Shown here piece by piece: positions 27,762-36,176 of a DNA stretch of 52,042 nt. Made by a program: the position numbers and the translations under genes. Source of the DNA: an uncultured Verrucomicrobiota bacterium (GTDB taxonomy: Bacteria > Verrucomicrobiota > Verrucomicrobiia > Limisphaerales > UBA9464); NCBI GenBank assembly GCA_903842505.1, contig CAIMMI010000005.1:1-52042 (forward strand). The letters run 5' to 3'. Each line of letters starts with the position of its first letter. Position 1 is the first letter of the stretch. The notes below the pieces were generated by a model. It saw nothing but the letters and a program-made list of their open reading frames with translations. It made no database searches and was not told the DNA's origin.

Positions 27762-29231
27762 ATGAACCTGCCTCCGATGCACGTGTTGCTGGCGGCGAGC
27801 GAACTTCATCCGTTCTCAAAGACGGGTGGGCTGGCGGATGCGGTAGCGGCTTTGGGCCAAGCGGCGGCCCAGGCCGGTTGTCGGGTGACGATTGTGACGC
27901 CGCTGTATCGGGGAATTGCTGCGAAGCACCCCGGGATCCGGCGAGCGGGTTGGAAGTTTGATCTTCCGCTCGGGAAGGACCTTGTTTCCGGCGAATTCTG
28001 GCAGTTGGACCTGAGCCCTGGTCTTTCGATCTGGTTCGTGGATCAGCCGGCGTTCTTCGATCGACCGGGACTCTACAACGAGGGGCAGCGAGACTACGCC
28101 GACAATGCCCAGCGATTCCTTTTCCTGACCAAGGCAGCGATGCTCGCAGCCCGTTATCACCCGGAGCCGCCCTCCATCATCCATGGCCATGACTGGCAAG
28201 TGGGGTTGCTCCCGTTGCTGGTGCATTTTGCGAGGGTCACGGGCAGTTGGCCGGACGCGCCCCGGACGGTGTTCACGATCCACAACCTGGCCTACCAAGG
28301 CGTGTTTCCGGTTGAAGCCTGGCAATACACGAATCTTCCGTGGTCGTGGTTTCATCTGGAGAGTGCCGCGCATTATGGCCAGCTCAATTTCCTGAAGGGC
28401 GCCCTGTATCTGGCGGACGCGCTGACCACGGTGAGTCCGCGCTATGCGGTTGAGATCTGTACGACCGAGTACGGGTGCGGCCTTGAGGGAATCCTCCGTC
28501 GCCGTGAACACGATTTGACCGGTATCCTGAACGGGGTCGACTATCAGGAGTGGAACACGCAAGCCAACCCGGCCCTGCCGTTCGCCTATGATGCGCAGCA
28601 CCCGGCGGGCAAGGCCGCGAACAAGGAGGCCTTGCAGGCGGAAATGGGCTTGGCCGTCGACGCCTCGGTGCCGTTGTTCGGGAACATCAGCCGCCTGACA
28701 GACCAGAAGGGATGCGACCTCATCCTTGCGGCCCTCGAGCGGTTGATGCCGGAGACACGCCTTCAATTTGTCCTCTTGGGGAGTGGAGATCCGGAGCTTC
28801 AGGAGGCGTTCCAGGCCCTCGCGGCAGAGTACCCCGGAAAAGTCGCGGTGCGGATTGGCTTTCATGCCCGTTTGGCGCACCGGATCGAGGCGGCCTGTGA
28901 CTTCTACCTCATGCCGTCCCGGTTCGAACCTTGCGGTCTCAACCAGATGTATTCGCTTCGGTATGGAGCGATCCCGATCGTCCGCTGCACGGGTGGCCTT
29001 GCCGACTCCGTCACCGATCCTCGCGACGATCCGGATCGGGCCAACGGGATTCATTTCCACGAACCCACGGCGGAAGCGCTCGTCTGGGCGATTCGGAAGG
29101 CGTTGGCTGTCCATGAGGATCCGGAGGCCTTCCGGCACTTCCGGTTGAACGGTATGACCGCGGACTTCTCGTGGGAAAAGCAGGCTGCGGAGTATCTGAG
29201 GTTGTACGGGGATGTCCTGCACGGTCCGTGA
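27762..29231 (+). CDS. glgA: Glycogen/starch synthase (ADP-glucose type, GT5)
   Basis: 489 aa, normal for GlgA. The GT5 N-terminal signature HPFSKTGGLADAVAALG, with the ADP-binding Lys, is present. So are GHDWQVGLLPLL, TIHNLAYQGVFP, the second-domain NISRLTDQKGCDLIL and the catalytic region PSRFEPCGLNQMYSLRYG. It extends alpha-1,4-glucan chains from ADP-glucose. Starts at 27762 or 27777 (MHVLLAASELHPF) are both possible. No other glycogen gene (glgB, glgC or glgP) is in the window. Confidence 0.95.
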   Translation: MNLPPMHVLLAASELHPFSKTGGLADAVAALGQAAAQAGCRVTIVTPLYRGIAAKHPGIRRAGWKFDLPLGKDLVSGEFWQLDLSPGLSIWFVDQPAFFDRPGLYNEGQRDYADNAQRFLFLTKAAMLAARYHPEPPSIIHGHDWQVGLLPLLVHFARVTGSWPDAPRTVFTIHNLAYQGVFPVEAWQYTNLPWSWFHLESAAHYGQLNFLKGALYLADALTTVSPRYAVEICTTEYGCGLEGILRRREHDLTGILNGVDYQEWNTQANPALPFAYDAQHPAGKAANKEALQAEMGLAVDASVPLFGNISRLTDQKGCDLILAALERLMPETRLQFVLLGSGDPELQEAFQALAAEYPGKVAVRIGFHARLAHRIEAACDFYLMPSRFEPCGLNQMYSLRYGAIPIVRCTGGLADSVTDPRDDPDRANGIHFHEPTAEALVWAIRKALAVHEDPEAFRHFRLNGMTADFSWEKQAAEYLRLYGDVLHGP

Positions 29232-29267
29232 TTGGTTCCGGAAGGGAAACCCGGCTAGTCTGTCCCT

Positions 29268-30044
29268 GTGTCCGAGACACTCGTCGTCAACGAAGTCTAC
29301 CTGAGCCTGCAGGGGGAGAGCACCTTCGCGGGGTTGCCGTGCATTTTCGTGCGGTTGACCGCCTGCAATCTCCGTTGTTCCTACTGTGATACGGCATACG
29401 CCTTCACCGAGGGCGTCAAACGCACCTTGACTGATGTCCGGGCTGAGATCGATCGCCTCGCGGAGTCCTATTCCGGCGTTTCCGCGATCGGGACGCTCCC
29501 GGTAGTTCCGATCCCGGGGGCCGCCGGTGGACATCGGTTGCCGTTGGTTGAATTTACGGGCGGCGAGCCATTGCTCCAGCCTCGTGCTGTCGGGCTCATG
29601 CGGGATCTTTGTGACGCTGGCTACACGGTTCTGGTCGAGACGTCGGGTGCCCATGACATCGGAGTCCTCGATCGGCGCGTCCGCCGGATCATGGATCTCA
29701 AGAGTCCCTCGTCTGGCGAAGTGGCGAGGAATCGCGGGGAAAACCTCGCGCTTCTCCGGGAAACCGATGAGGTGAAGTTCGTCCTGGGTACCTGGCAGGA
29801 CTATGAATGGATGAAGGGCGTCCTGACCGACCACCGGATCCACCGACAGTGCCCGGTTCTCGTTTCGTGGGTTGCGCCGCTCTCCCCTGAGCAACGCCAT
29901 GCTTCGTTGAAGTCCGTGCCACCCGGCCATGTGGCGATCTCGCGCAAGGAACTGGCCGATCGAATCATTGAGGACCGCTTGCCGGTCCGGTTCCAGTTGC
30001 AGATGCACAAGTACGTCTGGTCACCGGAGGCACGGGGCGTCTGA
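29268..30044 (+). CDS. queE: 7-carboxy-7-deazaguanine synthase (radical SAM)
   Basis: 258 aa from GTG at 29268. The radical-SAM cluster cysteines are C33, C37 and C40 (CNLRCSYC), and the SAM-binding motif TGGEP lies at 97-101. The N-terminus VNEVYLSLQGESTFAG is typical of QueE, as is the C-terminal RFQLQMHKYVW. The enzyme contracts the pterin ring in queuosine/7-deazaguanine synthesis. The stop overlaps the next start (TGATG), so it is translationally coupled to the aminotransferase gene. No queC or queD is nearby and no preQ1 riboswitch is visible in the 36-bp leader. Confidence 0.94.
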   Translation: MSETLVVNEVYLSLQGESTFAGLPCIFVRLTACNLRCSYCDTAYAFTEGVKRTLTDVRAEIDRLAESYSGVSAIGTLPVVPIPGAAGGHRLPLVEFTGGEPLLQPRAVGLMRDLCDAGYTVLVETSGAHDIGVLDRRVRRIMDLKSPSSGEVARNRGENLALLRETDEVKFVLGTWQDYEWMKGVLTDHRIHRQCPVLVSWVAPLSPEQRHASLKSVPPGHVAISRKELADRIIEDRLPVRFQLQMHKYVWSPEARGV

Positions 30045-31363
30045 TGAAGGATGCGCCGTCTCCATCGGAGGTGCTCGAACAGCTCCGGCGGTTTGAGTCC
30101 CGGAACATCACCCACGTAGATCGGGCGAATGGTTGGCCCATCGTGTGGGATCGTGCCCGCGGATCTTCCGTCTGGGATGTGGAAGGTCGCCGGTACACCG
30201 ACCTGACGGCGGCATTTGGTGTCGCGGCTGCTGGACATGCGAATGCGAAGGTGGTGGCAGCGGCCCGGCGGCAGGCGGGGCGATTGCTTCACGCGATGGG
30301 GGATGTGCATCCGCATGCGGGCAAGGCCGCGCTGGTGGCGGAATTGAGTCGGTGGACCTTTGGTCGATGGCGGCCCGGTTCCGAGGCCAAGTCGATCCTG
30401 ACGGGATCCGGTTCCGAAGCGGTTGAATGTGCGCTGAAGACCGCACGCTTGGCGACGGGGCGACCCGGGGTGATTGCATTCGAAGGGGCCTATCACGGCT
30501 TGGGCTATGGGGCTCTCAACGCCACTCACCGGGAACATTTCCGGGCGCGGTTTCGGGATCAACTGGGCGGCTTTGTTGAGTTTGTGCCTTTCCCGGTGGA
30601 GCAACCGGCGGATCCGGGCGATGGCGATCTGGAGTTGCAGTTGACGCTGGCCTCCTCCCGCCGAGCGATCGGCGCGATCTTGGTCGAGCCCATCCAGGCG
30701 CGGGGAGGAATCCGTGTTCCACCGGATGGCTTTCTGAGGCGGCTTCGGCGTTGGTGCGATGCACACGGTGCCCTGCTGGTCCTGGATGAGGTCTACACCG
30801 GCTTTGGGCGGACCGGGGCGTGGTTTGCGTGTGAGCACGAAGGCGTGGTCCCCGACCTGATCTGCCTCGGCAAGGCGATGACTGGCGGATTTCCGATGGG
30901 GGCGTGTGTGGGTACGTCGGCGATCATGGACCTGGCTTGGCCGGAATCCGATGGAGAGGCAATCCACACGAGCACATTCCTGGGGCACCCGGTAGGCTGT
31001 GCCATGGCTTTGGCCCAAATGGCTGAATTGGATTCGCGTGCGTTGCCTGCCCGATGCAAGGCGGAGGGCGAGTGGTTGCGCGACCGTTTGGAAGGTGTTT
31101 CGCATTCCTTTCCGGAGGGACTCGTCCGGGCTGTTGGTCGAGGGTTGATGGCTGGGCTTGAGGTGCGCGGATCGGAGGAGCGGCCGGCTGGGTTGGCCGT
31201 GGTGCGGTGCATGCAGCGACTACTGGCGGACGGCATTCTTGTGTTACCTGAGGGCGCGGGAGCCGAGGTGCTCAGCCTCACGCCGCCGCTGACCATTTCC
31301 CGCCGTGAGTTGGATCGGGCCGTGCGTCGGATCGAGTGCCGGTTGAAGGAAGTACTTTCATGA
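30044..31363 (+). CDS. Class-III pyridoxal-phosphate aminotransferase
   Basis: 439 aa. Class-III features are SILTGSGSEAVECALKTAR (phosphate cup), FEGAYHGLGYGAL, VEPIQARGGIRVPP, LDEVYTGFGRTG (D248 contacts the pyridine N) and K277 in CLGKAMTGGFPMG (Schiff base). The family covers ornithine, acetylornithine, 4-aminobutyrate and diaminobutyrate transaminases. The exact substrate cannot be decided, and it is not clearly ArgD. It overlaps queE at its start and rsmA at its end (ATGA), so the three form one tightly coupled operon with no obvious shared pathway. Confidence 0.9.
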   Translation: MKDAPSPSEVLEQLRRFESRNITHVDRANGWPIVWDRARGSSVWDVEGRRYTDLTAAFGVAAAGHANAKVVAAARRQAGRLLHAMGDVHPHAGKAALVAELSRWTFGRWRPGSEAKSILTGSGSEAVECALKTARLATGRPGVIAFEGAYHGLGYGALNATHREHFRARFRDQLGGFVEFVPFPVEQPADPGDGDLELQLTLASSRRAIGAILVEPIQARGGIRVPPDGFLRRLRRWCDAHGALLVLDEVYTGFGRTGAWFACEHEGVVPDLICLGKAMTGGFPMGACVGTSAIMDLAWPESDGEAIHTSTFLGHPVGCAMALAQMAELDSRALPARCKAEGEWLRDRLEGVSHSFPEGLVRAVGRGLMAGLEVRGSEERPAGLAVVRCMQRLLADGILVLPEGAGAEVLSLTPPLTISRRELDRAVRRIECRLKEVLS

Positions 31364-32208
31364 ATCTATCGGACATGCGCCGCCTGCTGGCGTCCCGCGA
31401 CCTGCAGTTGACCAAAAGCCTGGGTCAGAACTTTCTCCACGACGGCAATCAATTGCGTCGGATCGCTGGGGCGGCGGCTCTGGAAGGCACGGACCGGATC
31501 CTGGAGATCGGGCCCGGGCTGGGTCCCCTGACCGAACTGCTGCTCGCCGGGGCAGGGGAAGTGACGGCCGTCGAGAAGGACGGACGACTGGTTGAAGTCC
31601 TCCAGGAACGATTTCTCGGCGACGACCGTTTTCACCTCATCCATGCGGATGCGCTGGAGTGGATCCGCGAGGAGGAGCGGGATTGGTCGGAATGGAAGGT
31701 GGTATCGAACCTCCCGTACTCGGTGGGTTCGCCGATCCTGGTGGAGTTGGCGCTGGCGGAGAGGCCCGCGCGTCGGATGGTGGTGACACTTCAAGCGGAG
31801 GTGATCGGGCGTGTTGCTGCCCGGCCGGGTACTGCCGAGTACGGCGTCTTGACCCTGCTGGCGGCCCTGAGATTTTCGGTGTCGTCGACGTTCAAGGTGC
31901 CCCGCGAGTGCTTCTTTCCGGCGCCTGACGTCGAGTCCGCGTGTGCAGTCCTCGATCGGAGGCCGGCGCTGGAACTCGGACCGGGAGTGGCTTCGGCTTA
32001 TGTATCGGCGGTGAAGGCGGGATTTGGCCAACGCCGCAAGATGATGCTCAAGCTCCTCGCGGAAGTCTGGCCTCGGGAGGCGGTCGAGGCGGCCATGACG
32101 GGTGCGGGCGTGGCCCTCACGGAACGGGCTGAGCGGGTGTCTCGAGAGCAGTTTGTTGAAATCGCAAGGCGGTTGGCGGGCGCCCCATCGACCGGGAATC
32201 ATCCCTGA
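31360..32208 (+). CDS. rsmA: 16S rRNA dimethyladenosine transferase
   Basis: 282 aa from the ATG at 31360, overlapping the previous stop by four bases. It dimethylates A1518 and A1519 of 16S rRNA. It opens with the family motif SLGQNFLHD (20-28), then the SAM loop EIGPGLGPLTE (49-59), acidic VEKD and NLPYSVGSPI, with the catalytic NxPY at 117-120. The C-terminal helical domain (FGQRRKMMLKLL) is complete. It converges with comF so closely that the two stop codons are adjacent. Confidence 0.96.
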   Translation: MNLSDMRRLLASRDLQLTKSLGQNFLHDGNQLRRIAGAAALEGTDRILEIGPGLGPLTELLLAGAGEVTAVEKDGRLVEVLQERFLGDDRFHLIHADALEWIREEERDWSEWKVVSNLPYSVGSPILVELALAERPARRMVVTLQAEVIGRVAARPGTAEYGVLTLLAALRFSVSSTFKVPRECFFPAPDVESACAVLDRRPALELGPGVASAYVSAVKAGFGQRRKMMLKLLAEVWPREAVEAAMTGAGVALTERAERVSREQFVEIARRLAGAPSTGNHP

Positions 32209-32946
32209 TCACACGCCGCGCGCGAACGTCCAGACGACGACCTCGGCAGCACCCAGTTGGCGCAGGGTCGCTGCCACCGCATCGGTAGTGGCGCCTGTGG
32301 TCAGGACGTCGTCGACCACCACCCAACGGGTGCCATCGATCCGCTGGGTGACCCCGGGTTCGAAGGCATTCCGGACGTTCTCGGCCCGCTCGGTTCGGGA
32401 CAACCGGGTTTGGGACGAGGTCACACTTCGACGACGGACCAGATCCAGTCGAAGCGGTACGGCGAGTGCCTCGGCCAGCATTCGGCCCAGACGTTCGGCT
32501 TGGTTGAATTCCCGCTCACGCTGGCGAACCGGATGCAACGGAACCGGGACGACGCCGTCCCATTGGGTCTGGGACAAGTCCGCCATCGCCGCAGGAACCC
32601 AGACCGCCTGGAAGAAGGGTTCCAGCCAGAATGCCCGGTGGTACTTGTAGAGGTGGATGGCCTCGCGGGCGCTCCCCTTCGCGTGTACCGCGGACCTTGC
32701 CCGCGAGAAGGCCGGGTTCCGATCCCGGCAGTTTGGGCAGTCAAACCGGTGCTGGATTTCGCCGGGGAATGGGAGCCCGCATCGGTCGCAGGCGGGTTGG
32801 TTCAGCGGGACGACGCTTTCGCGGCAAGCCTGACAGACGAGGCCCTCCTGGGGCCGTGCATGAGCGTTCCCACAAAGTTGGCAGCGCTCGGGGTAGAAGA
32901 GCGCCAGAAGGGCATCCCGTGTTGATCTAAGGAGTCGTGGAGGCAT
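32209..32946 (-). CDS. ComF-family phosphoribosyltransferase-like protein
   Basis: 245 aa from the ATG at 32946. In-frame ATGs further upstream lie inside the CPBP gene and would add a non-family extension. Eight N-terminal cysteines in four pairs (C22/C25, C38/C41, C53/C56 and C70/C73) form a two-site zinc domain. A type I PRTase fold follows, with the PRPP loop VVVDDVLTTGATT at 209-221. ComF proteins are linked to DNA uptake and fork restart. The 20-bp overlap with the end of the CPBP gene suggests coupled translation. Confidence 0.93.
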   Translation of the reverse strand: MPPRLLRSTRDALLALFYPERCQLCGNAHARPQEGLVCQACRESVVPLNQPACDRCGLPFPGEIQHRFDCPNCRDRNPAFSRARSAVHAKGSAREAIHLYKYHRAFWLEPFFQAVWVPAAMADLSQTQWDGVVPVPLHPVRQREREFNQAERLGRMLAEALAVPLRLDLVRRRSVTSSQTRLSRTERAENVRNAFEPGVTQRIDGTRWVVVDDVLTTGATTDAVAATLRQLGAAEVVVWTFARGV

Positions 32947-33838
32947 GGGGCCGACCGTTGGGTTGCGGTCGTAACCCAGCATGGATGAGGAACGCCTGCA
33001 GCGCCAGCAACCCAAGAGCCAGCCAGCCATCGAAGAGTCGTCCGGAGCCCCAGATCGCGGAATTCGCACCTGGCACGTCCGAGGTGGCAAATCCGTACGC
33101 CTTGAGCCAGAAGATCCATCCTGCGTGCAGGCCGATGGAGAATGCGAGACTGCGTGTCCTTTCCCTGGCGAGGGCCAGGGCGAGGCCGGCCACGACCAGA
33201 CTCAGCCAGCCTGGGACCAGACTGGAGATCGACGTGAAGCCCCGCAGCATCTGGCCCAGGGTCCAGAGCCCGGTCGAGGCGTCTACGTGCTCGGGCTTGG
33301 GCGGTCTTTCGAAGAAGTGGACCCAGGAGTAAAGTGCACTGGTGATCGCGGCGGTGGCCGCGAATCCGAGGGTGCGGCGCAGCACGCCATGCAAGACGCC
33401 CCGGAAGAGGAATTCCTCGATGCACGCGACGACTGCAGCCGATAGCGCTGCCGATCCCAGTCGTCCCAGCCACCGTCCGAGGTCGGTCGGCGCAACCCAT
33501 ATCCGGGTGCCGGCCAGCAACCCGAGGACAGTCACCAGTCCCAAGGCACCGAAGCCCAGGATAAATCCCTTTGCGACGGCCGGCCGCCATGGGCCAACCC
33601 AACCCAGTTCACCTCGTTCCCGGACCCGGAAAGTCCGGATCAGGGGCCATAGTCCTGCCACGGCGATCACCAGGAGACACCGATTCACGTACCGGTGGAA
33701 GGGTTGCTCCGCTGTGTGGCGGAGCGATGGAAAGTGCGCTGCCAGGAACTGCATGGCCTCCCAGAGCCACGGCGCGAGGAGGGCGCCACCCAGGAAGATG
33801 GCGACCAGATACACCAGGAGGACTCGGGCGGCGGACAT
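32927..33838 (-). CDS. CPBP-family intramembrane metalloprotease
   Basis: 303 aa, highly hydrophobic with about eight predicted transmembrane helices. CPBP/Rce1-like active-site residues are visible: E141-E142-x3-R146 (EEFLFRG), H174 in the next helix region (SWVHF) and H238 (GLHAGW). The loop FFERPPKPEHVDAS after H174 is a recurring element of one bacterial subgroup. The start at 33838 gives a leader-like first helix. The substrate is unknown. Its 3' end overlaps the start of comF. Confidence 0.9.
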   Translation of the reverse strand: MSAARVLLVYLVAIFLGGALLAPWLWEAMQFLAAHFPSLRHTAEQPFHRYVNRCLLVIAVAGLWPLIRTFRVRERGELGWVGPWRPAVAKGFILGFGALGLVTVLGLLAGTRIWVAPTDLGRWLGRLGSAALSAAVVACIEEFLFRGVLHGVLRRTLGFAATAAITSALYSWVHFFERPPKPEHVDASTGLWTLGQMLRGFTSISSLVPGWLSLVVAGLALALARERTRSLAFSIGLHAGWIFWLKAYGFATSDVPGANSAIWGSGRLFDGWLALGLLALQAFLIHAGLRPQPNGRPHASTTP

Positions 33839-33941
33839 TGGCGCGAGCCTAGGTGGGAGACCCGGGATGTCGAAGGCGGAAAATGTCCTTTGACAACCCC
33901 GGGGGCGATCAGGCATTTCTCCGTTGCTCCGGAAACGGGGC

Positions 33942-34059
33942 ACTCATCCAGAGTGGCAGAGGGACTGGCCCGATGAAGCCACGGCAACCGGCAGCGCCGA
34001 CCGCGCTGCGACCAGGTGCCAAATCCAGGTTCTCCCGATCAGGGAGGGCGAAGATGAGG
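33942..34059 (+). promoter_or_regulatory. SAM-I (S-box) riboswitch aptamer
   Basis: The stretch carries the S-box core almost letter for letter: ATCCAGAGTGGCAGAGGGA, CTGGCCCGATGA, CGGCAACC and AGGTGCCAAATCC. P1 is CTCATC (33943-33948) with GATGAG (34053-34058). P3 is GCAGCG/CGCTGC (33991-34009) and P4 is CTCCC/GGGAG (34032-34046). S-boxes bind SAM and usually repress sulfur and methionine genes. It lies 130 bp ahead of the threonine-synthase-like gene on the same strand and is followed by its own terminator. Confidence 0.96.
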
Positions 34060-34081
34060 AGCGTTGGTCTGGACTTTCCGA

Positions 34082-34111
34082 CCCCTTCTCAATTCGAGGA
34101 CGGGGTTTTTT
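34082..34111 (+). terminator. Riboswitch expression-platform terminator
   Basis: CCCCTTCTC (34082-34090) pairs with GAGGACGGGG (34096-34105) around AATTC, with one bulged C and one wobble. Six T residues follow (34106-34111). Its left arm CTTCTCA (34085-34091) can instead pair with TGAGGAG (34055-34061), the 3' strand of aptamer P1. That gives an antiterminator when SAM is absent. Confidence 0.9.
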
Positions 34112-34188
34112 CGTTTCGACCCAGCGTCGGAACCCCCGCCTCCTGAAACGGGTGGAAGTGCCCTTGCCGGTATCAGGATTAGTGACGT

Positions 34189-35463
34189 ATGAGCCAGACG
34201 CAGCAGGGATTCATGAAGGCACTGAAGTGCCGCGAGTGCGGCCGGGAATACGCCCTCGGCGCGACCCACGTTTGTGAGTTCGATTTCGGGCCGCTGGAGG
34301 TCGCCTACGACTACGATCGGATCAAGAGCGTCCTGACCCGCGCCGTGATCCAGTCGCGGCCGCAGACGATGTGGCGTTACCGGGAGCTCCTGCCGGTCGC
34401 CGGCGAACCGACGGTGGGCCGACAGGTGGGTTACACGCCGCTCATCAAGGCGGATCGCCTCGCGCGCCGCCTCGGCATCCGGGAGCTCTGGGTCAAGAAC
34501 GACGCCGTGAATTATCCGACCCTCTCCTTCAAGGATCGGGTCGTCAGCGTCGCGTTGAGTCGATCCGTGGAACTCGGCTTCAAGACGGTCGCCTGTGCCT
34601 CCACGGGCAATCTCGCGAACTCCGTAGCCGCCAATGCTGCCGCCGCGGGGCTCGAGGCCTACGTTTTCATTCCTCAGGACCTGGAGCAGGGCAAGGTCGT
34701 CAACTCACTCGTCTACGGCGCGAACGTGATTGGCATCAAGGGGCATTACGACGAGGTCAACCGCCTCTGCGCGGAGATCGCCGGCAAGTATCCATGGGCG
34801 TTCGTGAACGTGAACATGCGCCCCTACTATGCCGAAGGATCGAAGAGCATGGGCTTCGAAATCCAGGAACAGTTGGGCTGGCGCATCCCCGAACACACGG
34901 TGATCTGCATGGCCTCGGGTTCGCTCCTGACCAAGATCCACAAGAGCTATCAGGAGTTCTCCAAGCTCGGGCTCGTGTCCCAGGTTCCCTGGAAGATCCA
35001 CGGTGCCCAAGCCACGGGGTGCAATCCGATCTCCTCCGCCCAGAAGGCCGGCCTCGATTTCTTCAAGCCACAGAAGCCGAATACCATCGCCAAGTCGCTC
35101 GCCATCGGCACCCCCGCGGACGGCTTCTACGCCTTGCGCGTCATGAAGGAAACCGGTGGGGCTTCCGAGGACGTCACGGACGATGAGATTCGGGAAGGCA
35201 TCCGGTTGCTGGCCGAATGCGAGGGCGTCTTCGCCGAGACTGCCGGTGGCGTCACCGTCGGGGTCGCCAAGAAGCTGATCGCCCAAGGCAAGATTGCCGC
35301 CGATTCCAGTGCAGTGCTGTGCATCACCGGCAACGGGTTGAAGACGCTGGATGCCGTCGTTGGGCACGTGGGTGAAACCCGCGATATCCGACCCAGCCTG
35401 CGGGAATTCGAGGGGCTTCTGGCCCAGGAACGGGGTGGCGTCGCCGTCGCCGCCGGGCGATGA
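34189..35463 (+). CDS. thrC: Threonine synthase-family PLP enzyme under SAM riboswitch control
   Basis: 424 aa. An N-terminal zinc-ribbon-like start (C14, C17 and C29 in CRECGREYALGATHVC) precedes the fold-type II PLP domain, with K115 in TLSFKDR and the phosphate loop ASTGNLANSVAA. Later come SGSLLTKIHKSYQEF and the C-terminal TAGGVTVGVAKKL and CITGNGLKT. Threonine synthase acts on O-phosphohomoserine. From memory the sequence matches the cyanobacterial-type ThrC. The SAM-I riboswitch upstream and the sulfur carrier 37 bp downstream are unusual for a pure threonine gene. They raise the alternative that it makes homocysteine from the same substrate. Starts at 34189 or 34213. Confidence 0.85.
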   Translation: MSQTQQGFMKALKCRECGREYALGATHVCEFDFGPLEVAYDYDRIKSVLTRAVIQSRPQTMWRYRELLPVAGEPTVGRQVGYTPLIKADRLARRLGIRELWVKNDAVNYPTLSFKDRVVSVALSRSVELGFKTVACASTGNLANSVAANAAAAGLEAYVFIPQDLEQGKVVNSLVYGANVIGIKGHYDEVNRLCAEIAGKYPWAFVNVNMRPYYAEGSKSMGFEIQEQLGWRIPEHTVICMASGSLLTKIHKSYQEFSKLGLVSQVPWKIHGAQATGCNPISSAQKAGLDFFKPQKPNTIAKSLAIGTPADGFYALRVMKETGGASEDVTDDEIREGIRLLAECEGVFAETAGGVTVGVAKKLIAQGKIAADSSAVLCITGNGLKTLDAVVGHVGETRDIRPSLREFEGLLAQERGGVAVAAGR

Positions 35464-35500
35464 GTCCAGTGCCCTTCCGAAGCTCCGGCTGTTTGGTCCC

Positions 35501-35776
35501 ATGAGCGTACGAGTCAGCATCCCTCCCACCTTGCGCAAACTGTGCGGCGGTGAGGAGCACGTCCGGGTCCGGCCCGGCACGGTCTCGGACCTGATGGCCC
35601 AGCTTCAGCAGCGCTACAATGGGGTCCGCGACCGGCTCTGTGACGATCAGGGCCGGATCCGCGGGTCGGTGCTGGTTTTCGTGAACGACGAGGATATCCG
35701 GTTTCTCCGCCATCAGGAGACGGAGCTTCGGCCCGGCGACGAGGTGAGTATCATTCCCGCGTTTGCCGGGGGTTGA
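35501..35776 (+). CDS. MoaD/ThiS-family sulfur carrier protein
   Basis: 91 aa from the ATG at 35501, a small beta-grasp protein. It starts MSVRVSIPPTLRKLCGG, has the middle SVLVFVNDEDIRFL and the ubiquitin-like turn LRPGDEVSIIPAFAGG. It ends exactly in Gly-Gly, so no protease is needed before adenylation and thiocarboxylation. It is 37 bp after the threonine-synthase-like gene in the same SAM-regulated transcript. No moaE, thiG or activating enzyme (MoeB/ThiF) is near, which argues against a dedicated molybdopterin or thiamin role. CysO of actinobacteria and HcyS of Wolinella are known carriers of this type serving amino-acid synthesis. Confidence 0.88.
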   Translation: MSVRVSIPPTLRKLCGGEEHVRVRPGTVSDLMAQLQQRYNGVRDRLCDDQGRIRGSVLVFVNDEDIRFLRHQETELRPGDEVSIIPAFAGG

Positions 35777-36176
35777 GACTTCGGTCGGCTCCACTCTGGA
35801 AAACACGTCACGGCCTCCGCCCGGGAGCGGACGCGAAGCGATGCGTCGATGTGCCTGAGCTTGGTTTCGGACCTGGGCAAGGCATGCGTGGATGCGTGGA
35901 ATCGGGTTGGATCCTCCGGGGACGATTCCCATTGGATGAGGCCCGGGCGGTGGACGAGTTCGGGCAGGTTGTTGTTTTTGATCCAGTGAATCCATTCACG
36001 GTCTCGGTCGATCCGGTGAGTTGATCAACGATCAGGGCCTCGAATGGGGCTTTTTCCGGGTGTTTGCAGAGATCTGGTGACCTCCTGGCCCCACTCTCCA
36101 GCCAGATGTCGCATGTGGCATTGCCGGTGCTTTTAGGGTCTAGTGCGAGGCCAACGGGTCCGCGCACACGATCAAC
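35777..36176. other. Intergenic stretch without a supported gene
   Basis: About 400 bp between the sulfur-carrier gene and the transglutaminase gene. Short open frames exist on both strands, but they have no recognisable protein pattern and no ribosome binding site. No clear terminator, riboswitch or repeat was found. Confidence 0.5.

Noticed and set aside
35773-36024. 83-codon open frame after the sulfur-carrier gene
   Set aside because: No ribosome binding site and no conserved pattern, and several frames are open here.
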